From contig CASGAM010000025.1 of assembly GCA_949299545.1 (NCBI GenBank), positions 62,001 through 126,000 on the forward strand: a stretch of DNA of 64,000 nucleotides. The letters run 5' to 3'. How positions within the stretch are numbered: position 1 is the stretch's first letter; each line of letters begins with the position of its first letter. Under the pieces are notes generated by a model. It saw only the letters and a program-made list of their open reading frames with translations, was not told where the DNA came from and ran no database searches. A program made the translations under genes and the position numbers. Shown piece by piece: positions 33,994 through 43,496 of the stretch. Source of the DNA: an uncultured Prevotellaceae bacterium (GTDB taxonomy: Bacteria; Bacteroidota; Bacteroidia; Bacteroidales; Bacteroidaceae).

Positions 33994-34611
33994 ATGAATC
34001 AGCAATATCCTTCAGTTTTATTGGAAAGGGCGGTCAATGAATTTGCAAAGTTGCCGGGAGTAGGTCAAAAGACAGCCATGCGTTTGGTGCTTCATCTGTT
34101 ACGTCAGGAAACGGACGCGGTGGAACGTTTTGGTCAATCCATTATGACTTTGAAACATGATGTGAAGTATTGCAGAGTTTGTCATAACATCTCGGATACG
34201 GACGTGTGTAGCATTTGTGCCAATTCGTTGCGTGATGCTTCTTTGGTATGTGTGGTTGAGAACATCCAAGATGTGATGGCGATTGAGAATACAGGCCAAT
34301 ATAGGGGTGTTTATCATGTTTTGGGCGGTGTCGTTTCACCAATGGATGGTGTCGGTCCTTCCGATCTCCATATTGATAGCCTGGTTGAAAGGGTTAAGAG
34401 TGGGGGAATAAAGGAAATCGTTCTTGCTTTGAGTTCTACAATGGAAGGTGATACTACAAGTTTCTATATTTTCAGGAAGTTGTCGGGCACTAATGTGAAA
34501 ATCAGCATCATTGCGCGCGGAGTCGCGCAAAACGATGAGTTGCAATATACTGATGAGGTAACATTAGGGCGTTCGATTGTTAACCGTATTCCTTTTACCG
34601 GGAAATTTTAG
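33994..34611 (+). CDS. recR: Recombination mediator RecR
   Basis: With RecO, RecR loads RecA at gaps in DNA. The 205-residue protein has an N-terminal helix-hairpin-helix ([12 protein letters not shown]), a four-Cys zinc finger (CRVCHN ... CSIC) and a Toprim domain with [12 protein letters not shown] and [15 protein letters not shown]. The ATG at 33994 is chosen because it gives the usual [17 protein letters not shown] start and follows the -7 box. Upstream in-frame codons are the antisense of engB. It leads a five-gene rightward cluster. Confidence 0.95.
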   Translation: MNQQYPSVLLERAVNEFAKLPGVGQKTAMRLVLHLLRQETDAVERFGQSIMTLKHDVKYCRVCHNISDTDVCSICANSLRDASLVCVVENIQDVMAIENTGQYRGVYHVLGGVVSPMDGVGPSDLHIDSLVERVKSGGIKEIVLALSSTMEGDTTSFYIFRKLSGTNVKISIIARGVAQNDELQYTDEVTLGRSIVNRIPFTGKF

Positions 34612-34632
34612 GAATGTATAGATTTTATATTT

Positions 34633-35088
34633 ATGAGAAACAGTGTTGATAGACTGGTATGGCGTATGCGTGTTGAATATGGAGCCTTTTTAGGCTTGGT
34701 CTTGTTGATGATTGTGTTATATGAGACACAGGTTTTTGTCGGTGGCAGCATCGTTGGAAACGGGCGTATGGAATATTTGTTTGGTGTTGTCAGTGTTATG
34801 TTGACGATAATCTTGATACCTTTGTCCCTTAAATTTTTCCCGGTATTAGTAAAACGGAAAGTGGATAAAAGTGATAGAGGGCTTGAGGAAAAATGCTGCA
34901 GCTATCTTCTTCTTTCCCGCTTACGACTATTGGCGTTTGCTATAGTGACTTTTTTCAATTTGATAGTGTATTACGAGGCGATGACATCAGCCGGTATGTT
35001 GTTGATAGCTGTTGCCGCTTCTTTTTTTTGTGTGCCTGATAAGGTACGTGTTTACAATGATTTGAATTTGGAACGTGAGAAGAAATAA
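34633..35088 (+). CDS. Four-helix membrane protein in the recR cluster
   Basis: A 151-residue inner-membrane protein with four hydrophobic segments (about 18-36, 46-70, 96-112 and 116-131). A basic loop (KRKVDKSDRGLEEK) lies between the pairs and a charged C-terminus ends in EREKK. I cannot name a family. It lies 21 bp after recR and 6 bp before the radical SAM gene, so it is in the same operon. A role with the glycosyltransferase or radical SAM protein is possible but is only inferred from position. Confidence 0.7.
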   Translation: MRNSVDRLVWRMRVEYGAFLGLVLLMIVLYETQVFVGGSIVGNGRMEYLFGVVSVMLTIILIPLSLKFFPVLVKRKVDKSDRGLEEKCCSYLLLSRLRLLAFAIVTFFNLIVYYEAMTSAGMLLIAVAASFFCVPDKVRVYNDLNLEREKK

Positions 35089-35094
35089 AGAACC

Positions 35095-36552
35095 ATGGCA
35101 GGTAACAAAACTATGAAAATCACCTTTTTGGTGCCACCGGCTTTAGATGGTGCCCCCCCGGCAGAGCGTACTTCAGGGTGTACACGGGTTGTATATCCTA
35201 CCCCTAATATATATGAATTGTCTGTTCTTGCTGTTCTTGAAAAGGACGGATACGAAGATTTACACTATGAGGATTTTGTCTATGGCGACCAGAGCAGGGA
35301 ACGTTTTTATGATTTCCTGAAAAAAGATAAAAGCGACATTTATTTTATTTGGACAGTCAACTTGTCAGTAAAGAACGATTTGATTGTCACTCAGCTAATC
35401 CACAGAATTCATCCAGAGGCTTATGTTGTGATGCAAGGTCCCGGTGTGACATATTTTACAGAGAAAGTGCTGATACAGGAACGTACGGTTGTCGTCCGTG
35501 GAGAGCCTGAGCTAATTGTCAAAGATTGGGTAGCCGCTCTTCATGAAGGCAAGGACTGGCGTACTGTGGACGGTATTTCCTATCTTTCGGCAGGCAAGGT
35601 GATACATAACAAAATGCATGCGATGGTAAGGCAGTTGGATGAGTTGCCTTTTCCAGCGCGGCATTTTATTAAGGATAAGGTTTATCATAACCCGAAGATT
35701 AAACAAGCTCCATATACTACGGCCGTTACTTCGCGCAGCTGTCCCTACAAATGTATTTATTGTGTACCAAGTTCTCTGACATTTGCACGAGAAATAGAAA
35801 ACCGTCGTTTTAATGGCAAGAAGCCTTTTGTTTCTTTCCGCTCCATAGAAAACATTGAGGCTGAAATGAAACTTCTGCACGAACAGGGTTATAAGGCGGT
35901 CGGTTTTATGGATGATAATTTTATTTGGACTGAAACAAGAACCTTGCAAATATGTGACATCATGAAAAAATATGGCTTCAAATGGGGATGTCAGGCAAGG
36001 GTTGATGCTATTACGGAACCTATAGCGAAAGCATTGGGTAATTCCGGATGTATGTATGTGGATCTTGGAGTAGAATCGTTTAATGATGAAATCCTTGCTT
36101 TCATACGGAAGGGAATTAATCGACGGCAAATTTATGACGCGATAGCTTTGTTGAAACGTTATCATGTACCGGTAAAATTGAACATACTGATAGGCACGAG
36201 TCCTTTGGAGACGAAAGAAACATTGCGGGATACGCTCAGACGAGCCAAAGCCTTGAAGGTTGATCAGATAATGTTCAATATCGTGTCGCCATTTCCGGGA
36301 ACAGAATTTTATACAATGGCAAAAGAAAATGGTTGGATAAAAACAGGGGATTATGTACCTACAGATGTACAAAGACATTCTATACTCAGTTATCCGCATC
36401 TTTCTGCTGAAGAGATGGAGCGCATATTGTTTCGTCATAATTTGAGCTATTTCCTGTCGCCATATTTCGTATTTACGCAAATGCGCCGATTTACAGATAT
36501 AAAAGAGTTTTATTATGCCCTGAAAGCATTGAAGATAAAGTTGTTTGGTTGA
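35095..36552 (+). CDS. B12-binding-domain radical SAM protein
   Basis: A 485-residue soluble enzyme. The N-terminal 140 residues look like a cobalamin-binding Rossmann domain (MKITFLVPPALDG; GPGVTYFTEKVL). The radical SAM core follows with SRSCPYKCIYC, the CxxxCxxC iron-sulfur motif near residue 216, then GFMDDNFIW and KWGCQARVDAI. Such proteins methylate or rearrange unreactive carbons in lipids, cofactors and natural products; the substrate here is unknown. ATG 35095 and 35113 are both possible starts. It is in an operon with a GT2 enzyme and a GNAT acetyltransferase. Confidence 0.85.
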   Translation: MAGNKTMKITFLVPPALDGAPPAERTSGCTRVVYPTPNIYELSVLAVLEKDGYEDLHYEDFVYGDQSRERFYDFLKKDKSDIYFIWTVNLSVKNDLIVTQLIHRIHPEAYVVMQGPGVTYFTEKVLIQERTVVVRGEPELIVKDWVAALHEGKDWRTVDGISYLSAGKVIHNKMHAMVRQLDELPFPARHFIKDKVYHNPKIKQAPYTTAVTSRSCPYKCIYCVPSSLTFAREIENRRFNGKKPFVSFRSIENIEAEMKLLHEQGYKAVGFMDDNFIWTETRTLQICDIMKKYGFKWGCQARVDAITEPIAKALGNSGCMYVDLGVESFNDEILAFIRKGINRRQIYDAIALLKRYHVPVKLNILIGTSPLETKETLRDTLRRAKALKVDQIMFNIVSPFPGTEFYTMAKENGWIKTGDYVPTDVQRHSILSYPHLSAEEMERILFRHNLSYFLSPYFVFTQMRRFTDIKEFYYALKALKIKLFG

Positions 36553-36555
36553 ATA

Positions 36556-37308
36556 ATGAGAGTTTCAGTTGTTATAATCACATGGAACGGTCGGGGGCAT
36601 CTTGAAAAGTGCGTGTCATCATTGGCTGAATTTATTTCGCGCCCGGATGTTGAAGCTATTGTTGTAGACAATGGTTCTTGTGACGGGACTGCTGGATGGC
36701 TGAAGGCATCTTTTCCTGATATCAGGCTCATTGAGCTCGATGAAAACAAGGGGGTCGCCTTCGCCCGTAACCGCGGGCTGGAAGTAGCCACGGGGGATTA
36801 CTTGTTGATATTGGATAATGATACGGTCGTCACTGCAGAGGCGCTTGATGGTATGATGGCTTATATGGAAAGCCAACCGGAAGTCGGGATTTGCGGATGT
36901 CGGCTGGTGGACAATAAAGGGACGGTTCAGGAAAGTTGCAAGAAGTATCCCGGTCTGATTCAAAAAATATTGAATGTGTTGAATGGAAGCCGTTATCGTT
37001 ATGCTTACGGAACCAATATGATGCAGCATGCTTTTGAACCGGAGTATCTTATCGGAGCTTGCCAGTTAATCAGACGCAAGGCTTATGAAGAAGTTGGGGC
37101 GCTGGATGAGCATATTTTTATCGGACCGGAGGATGCTGATTTTTGTTTGAGAATACGGAAAAAAGGTTGGCATGTCATGTATCTTCCCCAGTTTACCATT
37201 ACCCATTGTTGCCAACGCATAACGAACCGTCATCTTTTTTCTTCGTTGGGGCGGAAACATATATCTGCTTTGTTTTACCTTTATAAGAAACATAAACGCC
37301 TGATATGA
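36556..37308 (+). CDS. Glycosyltransferase family 2 (rhamnosyltransferase-like)
   Basis: A 250-residue GT-A-fold glycosyltransferase. It begins VSVVIITWNGRGHLEKCVSSL, then VVDNGSCDGTAGWL and KGVAFARNRGLEVATG, with LILDNDTVV holding the DxD metal-binding motif, and ends with IGPEDADFCLRIRKKGWHVMYLP. The sequence resembles rhamnosyltransferases that build surface polysaccharides, but donor and acceptor cannot be read from it. No membrane helix is evident. It starts 3 bp after the radical SAM gene and overlaps the GNAT gene by 4 bp. Confidence 0.88.
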   Translation: MRVSVVIITWNGRGHLEKCVSSLAEFISRPDVEAIVVDNGSCDGTAGWLKASFPDIRLIELDENKGVAFARNRGLEVATGDYLLILDNDTVVTAEALDGMMAYMESQPEVGICGCRLVDNKGTVQESCKKYPGLIQKILNVLNGSRYRYAYGTNMMQHAFEPEYLIGACQLIRRKAYEEVGALDEHIFIGPEDADFCLRIRKKGWHVMYLPQFTITHCCQRITNRHLFSSLGRKHISALFYLYKKHKRLI

Positions 37309-37847
37309 TGAACTGGCTGGAAAATGAATTGATTTATCTGCGCGCTGTGGAGCCTGAGGATTTGGATGTGATGTATGTCATAGAGAATAATCCCACCCAT
37401 TGGGTAGCAGGCGGAGTAACTCAGCCAATTTCAATGTATACCTTGAAACGGTATATAGAAAGTTCACACGACGATTTGTTTATAGACCGTCAGTTACGGT
37501 TGATGATAGTAGAACGTGACAGCCGTGAGGTCGTGGGTATTGTCGACCTGACGGATTATGACCCGTTACATGGCCGGGCTGCAGTTGGTATACTGGTTAA
37601 GTCTTCTTTTAGGAAGCGAGGCATAGGGTTGCAATCTCTTATGCTCTTGCGTGATTACTGTTTTGATTTTTTGCATTTGCATCAGCTTTATGCTTTTATT
37701 GCGACGGACAATATTCCGAGTCTGAATCTTTTTGCCCAAGCCGGTTTTTTGAGATCCGGCGAGCTGAAAGACTGGATTTCTGTGGGAAATGTGTATAAAA
37801 CGGCCTGTGTCATGCAGTGCTTTCCGGCGTGTGAGACGCCAAGATGA
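37305..37847 (+). CDS. GNAT family N-acetyltransferase (RimJ/SpeG-like)
   Basis: A 180-residue acetyl-CoA-dependent transferase. It begins with LIYLRAVEPEDLDVMY, the usual alpha1-beta1 of the RimJ/SpeG group, and has LVKSSFRKRGIGLQSLMLL, which matches the acetyl-CoA-binding QxxGxG/A loop, and ATDNIPSLNLFAQAGF in the C-terminal half. Substrates of this group include polyamines, protein N-termini and amino sugars; the neighbouring glycosyltransferase makes a sugar acceptor plausible, but this is inference. The start overlaps the GT2 gene by 4 bp. Confidence 0.85.
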   Translation: MMNWLENELIYLRAVEPEDLDVMYVIENNPTHWVAGGVTQPISMYTLKRYIESSHDDLFIDRQLRLMIVERDSREVVGIVDLTDYDPLHGRAAVGILVKSSFRKRGIGLQSLMLLRDYCFDFLHLHQLYAFIATDNIPSLNLFAQAGFLRSGELKDWISVGNVYKTACVMQCFPACETPR

Positions 37848-38175
37848 TTTATTTCCGACTTTTGCTTGTAGAGTAATGGGCAAAAATGTGTATGAAGTCT
37901 TGTTAGGTAATGCTGTATATTTTTATACTTAAGAGACTCTTTCCGATTGGAAGCCTTTTATTTTAGTGTAATGTAACAATAGAAATAAATTTTGTTACAC
38001 TATTATTGGGAAGAGTGGCCGTTAATGTGTTCCTTTGTAATAAATAAACAGGCAGTCTTCTTCGATGGTACCGTTTGTAGCCATTTTGGTTATGCGGTAT
38101 GTTTTGCCGGTTTGTGAAAATAATCTGTTAGATGGTATGGAAAATACATTTATAAATTACTAATAATTAAGCAAT
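37848..38175. other. Intergenic region with a dyad upstream of the GH43-GH97 operon
   Basis: This 328-bp gap contains no gene. A perfect 8-bp inverted repeat (TGTAACAA at 37972-37979, TTGTTACA at 37992-37999, 12-bp spacer) is overlapped by a second one (TAGTGTAA at 37964-37971, TTACACTA at 37995-38002). Neither is followed by a T-run. This looks like an operator for the glycan operon. No well-formed TAnnTTTG is seen near its start. Confidence 0.5.
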
Positions 38176-39558
38176 ATGTTTAAAATATGTAAAAGAACGG
38201 CGGCGCTTTGTATAGGAGGCTTGCTGATGTCCGGGCTTTGCGCTCAAAATCCGGTAGTCCAAACATGTTATACGACAGATCCTGCACCAATGGTCCATGA
38301 CGGGACGTTGTATCTTTATACAGGACGTGATGAGGAGAAAGCTGACTTCTTTTGGATGCAAGAATGGAGGTTATATTCTACCACCGACATGGTGAACTGG
38401 ACCGACCATGGCTCGCCGCTGGCCATCGAATCGTTCGAGTGGGGCGATGACCGGGCATGGGCGGCTCAGTGTATTGAGCGAAATGGAAAATTTTACTGGT
38501 ATGTGTGCTTACATTCAAAACTTTCCGGTGCAATGGCCATTGGTGTGGCTGTCGGCGATTCACCGACCGGTCCTTTCAAAGACGCCATTGGTAAACCGCT
38601 TTATGATGGCAGCTGGGATTATATAGACCCGACCGTGTTTATTGACGATGACGGTCAAGCCTATCTCTATTGGGGTAACCCCAATATTTATTATGCAAAG
38701 TTGAATGATGATATGATTTCCCTGAAAGGTGAAGTCGGCATGATACAACAAACGGTAGAAAGTTTTGGTGCTCCCAACCCGAAAGATCGTGTCAAAGGAC
38801 AGAAGTACAAAGATGTATATACCGAAGGACCGTGGTTCTATAAGCGTAACGGCAAATATTATCTTTTGTATGCGGCCGGAGGCGTACCCGAACATATTGC
38901 TTATTCAATGAGTGATGCGCCCCTTGGTCCATGGAAATACATGGGAGAGATTATGCCTCTGCAAGACACAGGGTCTTTTACGAACCATTGTGGTGTAGCT
39001 GATTATAAGGGACATTCTTATTTCTTTTATCATACAGGAAAATTGCCTGGTGGAGGCGGTTTCGGCCGTTCCGTTGCTGTGGAAGAGTTCAAATATAACC
39101 CCGACGGTACTTTCCCTGTTATCAATGCGACGAAAGAGGGCGTGAAACCGGTTGGAACGTTGAATCCATACAAACGGGTTGAGGCTGAAACAATAGCTTT
39201 TTCAGAAGGTGTAAAATCCGAACCGAATGCCAAAACAGGAATTTACATATCCAACATTCACAACGGCGATTATATAAAAGTGCGTGAAGTGGATTTCGGC
39301 ACCCAAAGCCCCAAACAGTTCCGTGTGGCTGTTGCCAGTGCATTGCGTGGTGGCACGATGGAAGTACGGGTTGACAGTGCAAGGGGGCCTTTGCTGGCGG
39401 AAATCAAGGTGGAACATACCGGTGGTTGGGAAGCCTGGAAGAAAATCCGTACCGAACTCTCTGCTTCCGTGACAGGCGTTCATGACTTGTATTTTGTGTT
39501 TAAAGGCCGCAAGGGATGTAAACTCTTTAATTTTGATTGGTGGGAATTTAAACGTTGA
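38176..39558 (+). CDS. Glycoside hydrolase family 43 enzyme with C-terminal CBM6-like module
   Basis: A 460-residue secreted enzyme, signal peptide to about residue 23 (LMSGLCAQ). The five-bladed GH43 fold shows its three acidic residues: Asp35 in YTTDPAPM (general base), Asp151 in YIDPTVF and Glu217 in YTEGPW (general acid). A beta-sandwich of the CBM6 type follows (about 330-460), ending FDWWEFKR, with RVEAETIAFSEGVK as its first strand. Family 43 enzymes usually cut arabinofuranosyl, xylosyl or galactosyl linkages; which one here is not certain. It is 13 bp before the first GH97 gene. Confidence 0.88.
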   Translation: MFKICKRTAALCIGGLLMSGLCAQNPVVQTCYTTDPAPMVHDGTLYLYTGRDEEKADFFWMQEWRLYSTTDMVNWTDHGSPLAIESFEWGDDRAWAAQCIERNGKFYWYVCLHSKLSGAMAIGVAVGDSPTGPFKDAIGKPLYDGSWDYIDPTVFIDDDGQAYLYWGNPNIYYAKLNDDMISLKGEVGMIQQTVESFGAPNPKDRVKGQKYKDVYTEGPWFYKRNGKYYLLYAAGGVPEHIAYSMSDAPLGPWKYMGEIMPLQDTGSFTNHCGVADYKGHSYFFYHTGKLPGGGGFGRSVAVEEFKYNPDGTFPVINATKEGVKPVGTLNPYKRVEAETIAFSEGVKSEPNAKTGIYISNIHNGDYIKVREVDFGTQSPKQFRVAVASALRGGTMEVRVDSARGPLLAEIKVEHTGGWEAWKKIRTELSASVTGVHDLYFVFKGRKGCKLFNFDWWEFKR

Positions 39559-39571
39559 ATGATTGTTTAAT

Positions 39572-41491
39572 ATGATGAAGATGTATGTAAAAGTGAAAAT
39601 GACAGGATGTAAACTGTTGTGTTTATTCCTGTGTTGTTTCTTATGGCTTGATTGTCGGGCCATGACAGAGAGCGGGTTTACTTCTCCTAATGGCAAGATT
39701 AGTTTGGAAATGCCGGCAGAGAGTGCGGGACAACCTTTATATAAAGTTCTATATGCGGATGGTACGGGACAATATGAAATGTTTTCGTTGCCGGTAATCG
39801 GTATCCTTACGACAGATGGAGGCGGTAGCAGCCTGACGCTGGAAAGCGTTTCAGACGAGCGCCGTTTTAAGGAACGTTATAAAATGATGTCCGGTAAGAG
39901 AAAATCATGTTCCAATGAGGCGTCAGAGCGTGTCTATACTTTCAAAGACAATGGAGGACGCCGTGTGGATGTTGTTTTCAGGTTGTATGACGACGGTGTA
40001 GCTTTCCGGTATAAACTTTATGGTTTGAAGGATGCCCGGATAAAAGACGAGATGACCACTTACAGGATAACTCCCGGCATCAAGCGTTGGATGCAGAAAT
40101 ATGACATGTCTTATGAGAACTTTTTCCCGATGTCGAACGGTGAAACCGGGAACGTGAAGCATTGGGCATATCCGGCATTGTTTCAGGCGGCAGACCACGC
40201 ATGGATGTTGGTTTCGGAGGCTAATATCGGCCGCAATCAGAGTGCTTCGAGTCTGAAGGCCGGTGAGAACCCATCGGAGTATAAGGTCTTCCAGGCTGAA
40301 AATAAAGTGCAGCTCACCGGTACATGGGAATCGCCGTGGCGAGTGGCAATTATCGGTTCGTTGGCTGATGTAGTGGAATCTACCTTAATAACCGACGTCA
40401 GTGAACCATGCCGGTTGGATGATGTGGCATGGATAAACCCCGGTGTCGTTTCATGGGTATATTGGGCTTACAACCGTGGTTCTAAAGACTACAAGATTGT
40501 TTCACAGTACATCGACATGGCGGATGAACTGGATTTGCCTTACGTGTTGATTGATTGGGAATGGGATGTCATGGGGAATGGTGGCACGATAGCCGATGCT
40601 TTGGCTTATGCTGCGGAACGCGATGTGCGCACTCTGCTGTGGTATAATTCTTCAACAGCGTGGACAACAAACGGCGCCGGGGGGCCACTTTATAAGCTGA
40701 ATGCGCCCGAAAACCGTGAAAAAGAGTTTGAATGGTTAGAGGAAAATGGTGTGGCCGGCGTGAAGATAGATTTCTTTTCCGGCGACACGCAAGAGACGAT
40801 GGATTATTGCTTAGATTTGTTAGAGAGTGCGGCTAAACACCATTTGCTGGTCAATTTCCATGGTGCCACATTGCCCCGGGGCTGGCAACGGACTTATCCG
40901 AACCTGATGTCAGTCGAAGCGGTCTATGGGGCTGAATGGTATAACAATGCGCCCGTACTGACGAACAAAGCCGCTTCACACAATGCCACTTTGCCTTTTA
41001 CGCGCAACGTTGTCGGTTCTATGGATTATACTCCGTGTACTTTTACCGACTCGCAGCATCCGCACATCACGACTCATGCCCATGAGTTGGCGCTGACGGT
41101 TGTTTTTGAATCGGCCTTGCAACACTTGGCAGACAGGCCGGAAGGCTATTTGACGCAACCTGTTGCCGTAAGACAGTTTTTGAGTGGTTTGCCTTCGGTG
41201 TGGGATGACACGAAACTGCTTTCCGGATACCCCGGCGATCATGTCGTGTTGGCGCGCCGCAAAGGTAATGTTTGGTATATCGGTGGTTTGAATGGGACAG
41301 ACCGGGAACAGACATTGAACGTTGATTGTTCCGTTCTTGGCAAAAAACGGGTGAAAATCCTTTCATTTGAGGACAGTGGCAACACCTCTCAACCGTGGGT
41401 GATTAAGGAAGAAAAGATGAAACTCTCAGACAAGTCAGTGCAAGTACGTTGCCAGCCGCGTGGAGGTTTTGTATGGAAAGTTGAACTTTAA
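39572..41491 (+). CDS. Glycoside hydrolase family 97, retaining type (first copy)
   Basis: A 639-residue exported enzyme. The ATG at 39572 is chosen; an upstream TTG would add only three residues. A hydrophobic segment (CKLLCLFLCCFLWLDC) forms the signal. The N-terminal beta-super-sandwich is followed by the TIM barrel. VAGVKIDFFSGD has Asp400 at the position of the catalytic nucleophile of retaining GH97 alpha-galactosidases; inverting SusB-type enzymes have no such Asp. SVEAVYGAEWY is the likely acid/base region. Retaining members act on alpha-galactosides or beta-L-arabinopyranosides. It lies between the GH43 gene and the second GH97 gene. Confidence 0.85.
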   Translation: MMKMYVKVKMTGCKLLCLFLCCFLWLDCRAMTESGFTSPNGKISLEMPAESAGQPLYKVLYADGTGQYEMFSLPVIGILTTDGGGSSLTLESVSDERRFKERYKMMSGKRKSCSNEASERVYTFKDNGGRRVDVVFRLYDDGVAFRYKLYGLKDARIKDEMTTYRITPGIKRWMQKYDMSYENFFPMSNGETGNVKHWAYPALFQAADHAWMLVSEANIGRNQSASSLKAGENPSEYKVFQAENKVQLTGTWESPWRVAIIGSLADVVESTLITDVSEPCRLDDVAWINPGVVSWVYWAYNRGSKDYKIVSQYIDMADELDLPYVLIDWEWDVMGNGGTIADALAYAAERDVRTLLWYNSSTAWTTNGAGGPLYKLNAPENREKEFEWLEENGVAGVKIDFFSGDTQETMDYCLDLLESAAKHHLLVNFHGATLPRGWQRTYPNLMSVEAVYGAEWYNNAPVLTNKAASHNATLPFTRNVVGSMDYTPCTFTDSQHPHITTHAHELALTVVFESALQHLADRPEGYLTQPVAVRQFLSGLPSVWDDTKLLSGYPGDHVVLARRKGNVWYIGGLNGTDREQTLNVDCSVLGKKRVKILSFEDSGNTSQPWVIKEEKMKLSDKSVQVRCQPRGGFVWKVEL

Positions 41492-41511
41492 ATTGATAAA
41501 TAGACAGAATC

Positions 41512-43455
41512 ATGAAAAAAACATTTTTATTGGGATTGGCTTTGCTCGCCTTGTTACAGTCAAATGCGGCAGAGAAACAAGTGAAAAGCCCGGACGGACG
41601 TTTGGTTGTGACGGTTTCTGACGGACAAGGCAAACCTGTTTACACGGTTTCATATGATGGGATTGTATTCTTGGAACCCTCTCCGTTGGGTATGCGAACC
41701 AACATTGGCGACTTCACGCAGGGGCTTGCTTTGCGTGATGCAGCTTCTGAAACTTCTATTGATGAAACCTATGAGGTGCCGACCATCAAGCAGCGCAAAG
41801 TGCACTATCAGGCTAATGAAGCCGTTTTTTCTTTTGAGAAAGATGGCAAGCAGGTTTATGACGTGATTTTCCGCCTGAGTAACCGTGACGTGGCGTTCAA
41901 ATACCGCCTTTATCCTCAAAGGAGTACACTTTGCTGTGTAATTGAAGAAGAGGCCACCGGCTTTGTGTTGCCACAGGGTACGACAACATTCCTTTGTCCG
42001 CAATCAGATGCCATGAAAGGATTCGCCCGTACTTCGCCGAGCTATGAGACATCATATACGGTCGACGGGGCAATGGGAAAAAACGGATGGGGTTTTGGTT
42101 ATACGTTCCCCTGTCTGTTCCGTAATAATGAGAATGGATGGGTCCTGATTTCCGAAACAGGGGTTACAAGTGCCTATTGTGCCAGCCATCTGGAAGGAAA
42201 AAATAACGGCCTTTACACCATAGCCTTCCCCGAACCGACAGAGTTTAACGGTAACGGAACTTCTGCACCGGGCATCTCGCTGCCGGGGGAAACACCATGG
42301 AGAACAATCACTGTAGGACGCACATTGAAACCGATAGTGGAGACAACGGTGGCCTTTGATGTGGTTAAACCTTTGTATGAACCGTCGCGCAAATATCAGT
42401 ACGGTTGCGGTACATGGAGCTGGATTATTGCCGGCGATGCCAGCATGAATTATGACACCCAGAAACGGTATGTGGATTTTGCGGCTGCCATGGGTTATCA
42501 GTCTGTTTTGGTTGATGCCTTGTGGGATACGCAAGTAGGTCGGGAACGTATTGAGGAACTGGCGCGTTATGCGGCAGGAAAGGGCGTGGCGTTGTATTTG
42601 TGGTATAATTCTAACGGTTATTGGAATGATGCTCCCCAAGGGCCGCGCGGATTGATGAACAACATCATTGCACGGCGTAAAGAGATGAAATGGATGCAGC
42701 AGGTCGGCATCCGCGGCATAAAGGTAGATTTTATCGGTAGTGACAAACAAATGGCCATGCAACTATACGAAGATATTCTGGCCGATGCGAACGAGTATGG
42801 CCTGTTGGTAATTTACCATGGCTGCACTATTCCGAGAGGCTGGGAGCGTATGTATCCGAATTTTGCGGCTGCCGAAGCTGTACTTGCCAGTGAAAACATG
42901 AATTTTTCACAAGGCAGTTGCGATGCCGAGGCTTTCAATGCGGCCCTTCATCCTTTTATACGAAACACGGTCGGAAGCATGGATTTTGGCGGTAGCACGT
43001 TGAACAAGTATTATAATGCGGCCAACAAACCTGGCGGACGGCAGCGGGTTACTTCCGATGTCTTTGCATTGGCAACAGCAGTATTGTTCCAAAGCCCGGT
43101 ACAGCATTTTGCGCTTGCGCCGAACAACATGACGGATGCTCCGGCGTGGGCAGTCGATTTCATGAAAAAAGTGCCGACATTGTGGGATGAGATACGTTTC
43201 ATTGACGGTTATCCCGGCAAATACGTCATTCTTGCCCGCAGGAGTGGTGACAAATGGTTCGTTGCCGGAATCAATGCAGATAAGGAAACCCTGAAAATGA
43301 AAATTGATTTGTCTATGTTCGACGCCGGCAGCAAAGTGAAGGTATATGGCGACGATGGAGATTTAGCCGGTAGCGTGAAAGAAGTAAAAGTCGGCAAGAA
43401 ACAAGAATTATCGATTACGATACCGTGTAATGGTGGTATCGTGGTGACTGAGTAA
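41512..43455 (+). CDS. Glycoside hydrolase family 97, retaining type (second copy)
   Basis: A 647-residue exported enzyme with signal peptide MKKTFLLGLALLALLQSNAA. Architecture follows the first copy: N-terminal sandwich, TIM barrel and C-terminal sandwich. IRGIKVDFIGSD puts Asp406 at the nucleophile position of the retaining group. The acid/base stretch differs (AAAEAVLASENMNFS), so specificity probably differs from its neighbour. The copies share the same layout but are clearly diverged, so this is an old duplication rather than a recent one. It is the last gene of the operon, followed by a terminator. Confidence 0.88.
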   Translation: MKKTFLLGLALLALLQSNAAEKQVKSPDGRLVVTVSDGQGKPVYTVSYDGIVFLEPSPLGMRTNIGDFTQGLALRDAASETSIDETYEVPTIKQRKVHYQANEAVFSFEKDGKQVYDVIFRLSNRDVAFKYRLYPQRSTLCCVIEEEATGFVLPQGTTTFLCPQSDAMKGFARTSPSYETSYTVDGAMGKNGWGFGYTFPCLFRNNENGWVLISETGVTSAYCASHLEGKNNGLYTIAFPEPTEFNGNGTSAPGISLPGETPWRTITVGRTLKPIVETTVAFDVVKPLYEPSRKYQYGCGTWSWIIAGDASMNYDTQKRYVDFAAAMGYQSVLVDALWDTQVGRERIEELARYAAGKGVALYLWYNSNGYWNDAPQGPRGLMNNIIARRKEMKWMQQVGIRGIKVDFIGSDKQMAMQLYEDILADANEYGLLVIYHGCTIPRGWERMYPNFAAAEAVLASENMNFSQGSCDAEAFNAALHPFIRNTVGSMDFGGSTLNKYYNAANKPGGRQRVTSDVFALATAVLFQSPVQHFALAPNNMTDAPAWAVDFMKKVPTLWDEIRFIDGYPGKYVILARRSGDKWFVAGINADKETLKMKIDLSMFDAGSKVKVYGDDGDLAGSVKEVKVGKKQELSITIPCNGGIVVTE

Positions 43456-43496
43456 TTGTTTATCTGCAGAACGTTTGGTTTGATTATGTAATCGAA

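Noticed and set aside
35512-36480. 322-residue frame opposite the radical SAM gene
   Set aside because: Its sequence is the antisense of clear radical SAM motifs; the sense frame carries the CxxxCxxC cluster.
39572-43455. Recent tandem duplication of GH97 genes
   Set aside because: Beyond the family motifs the two proteins differ at most positions, so there is no sign of a recent copy or of a recombination junction.
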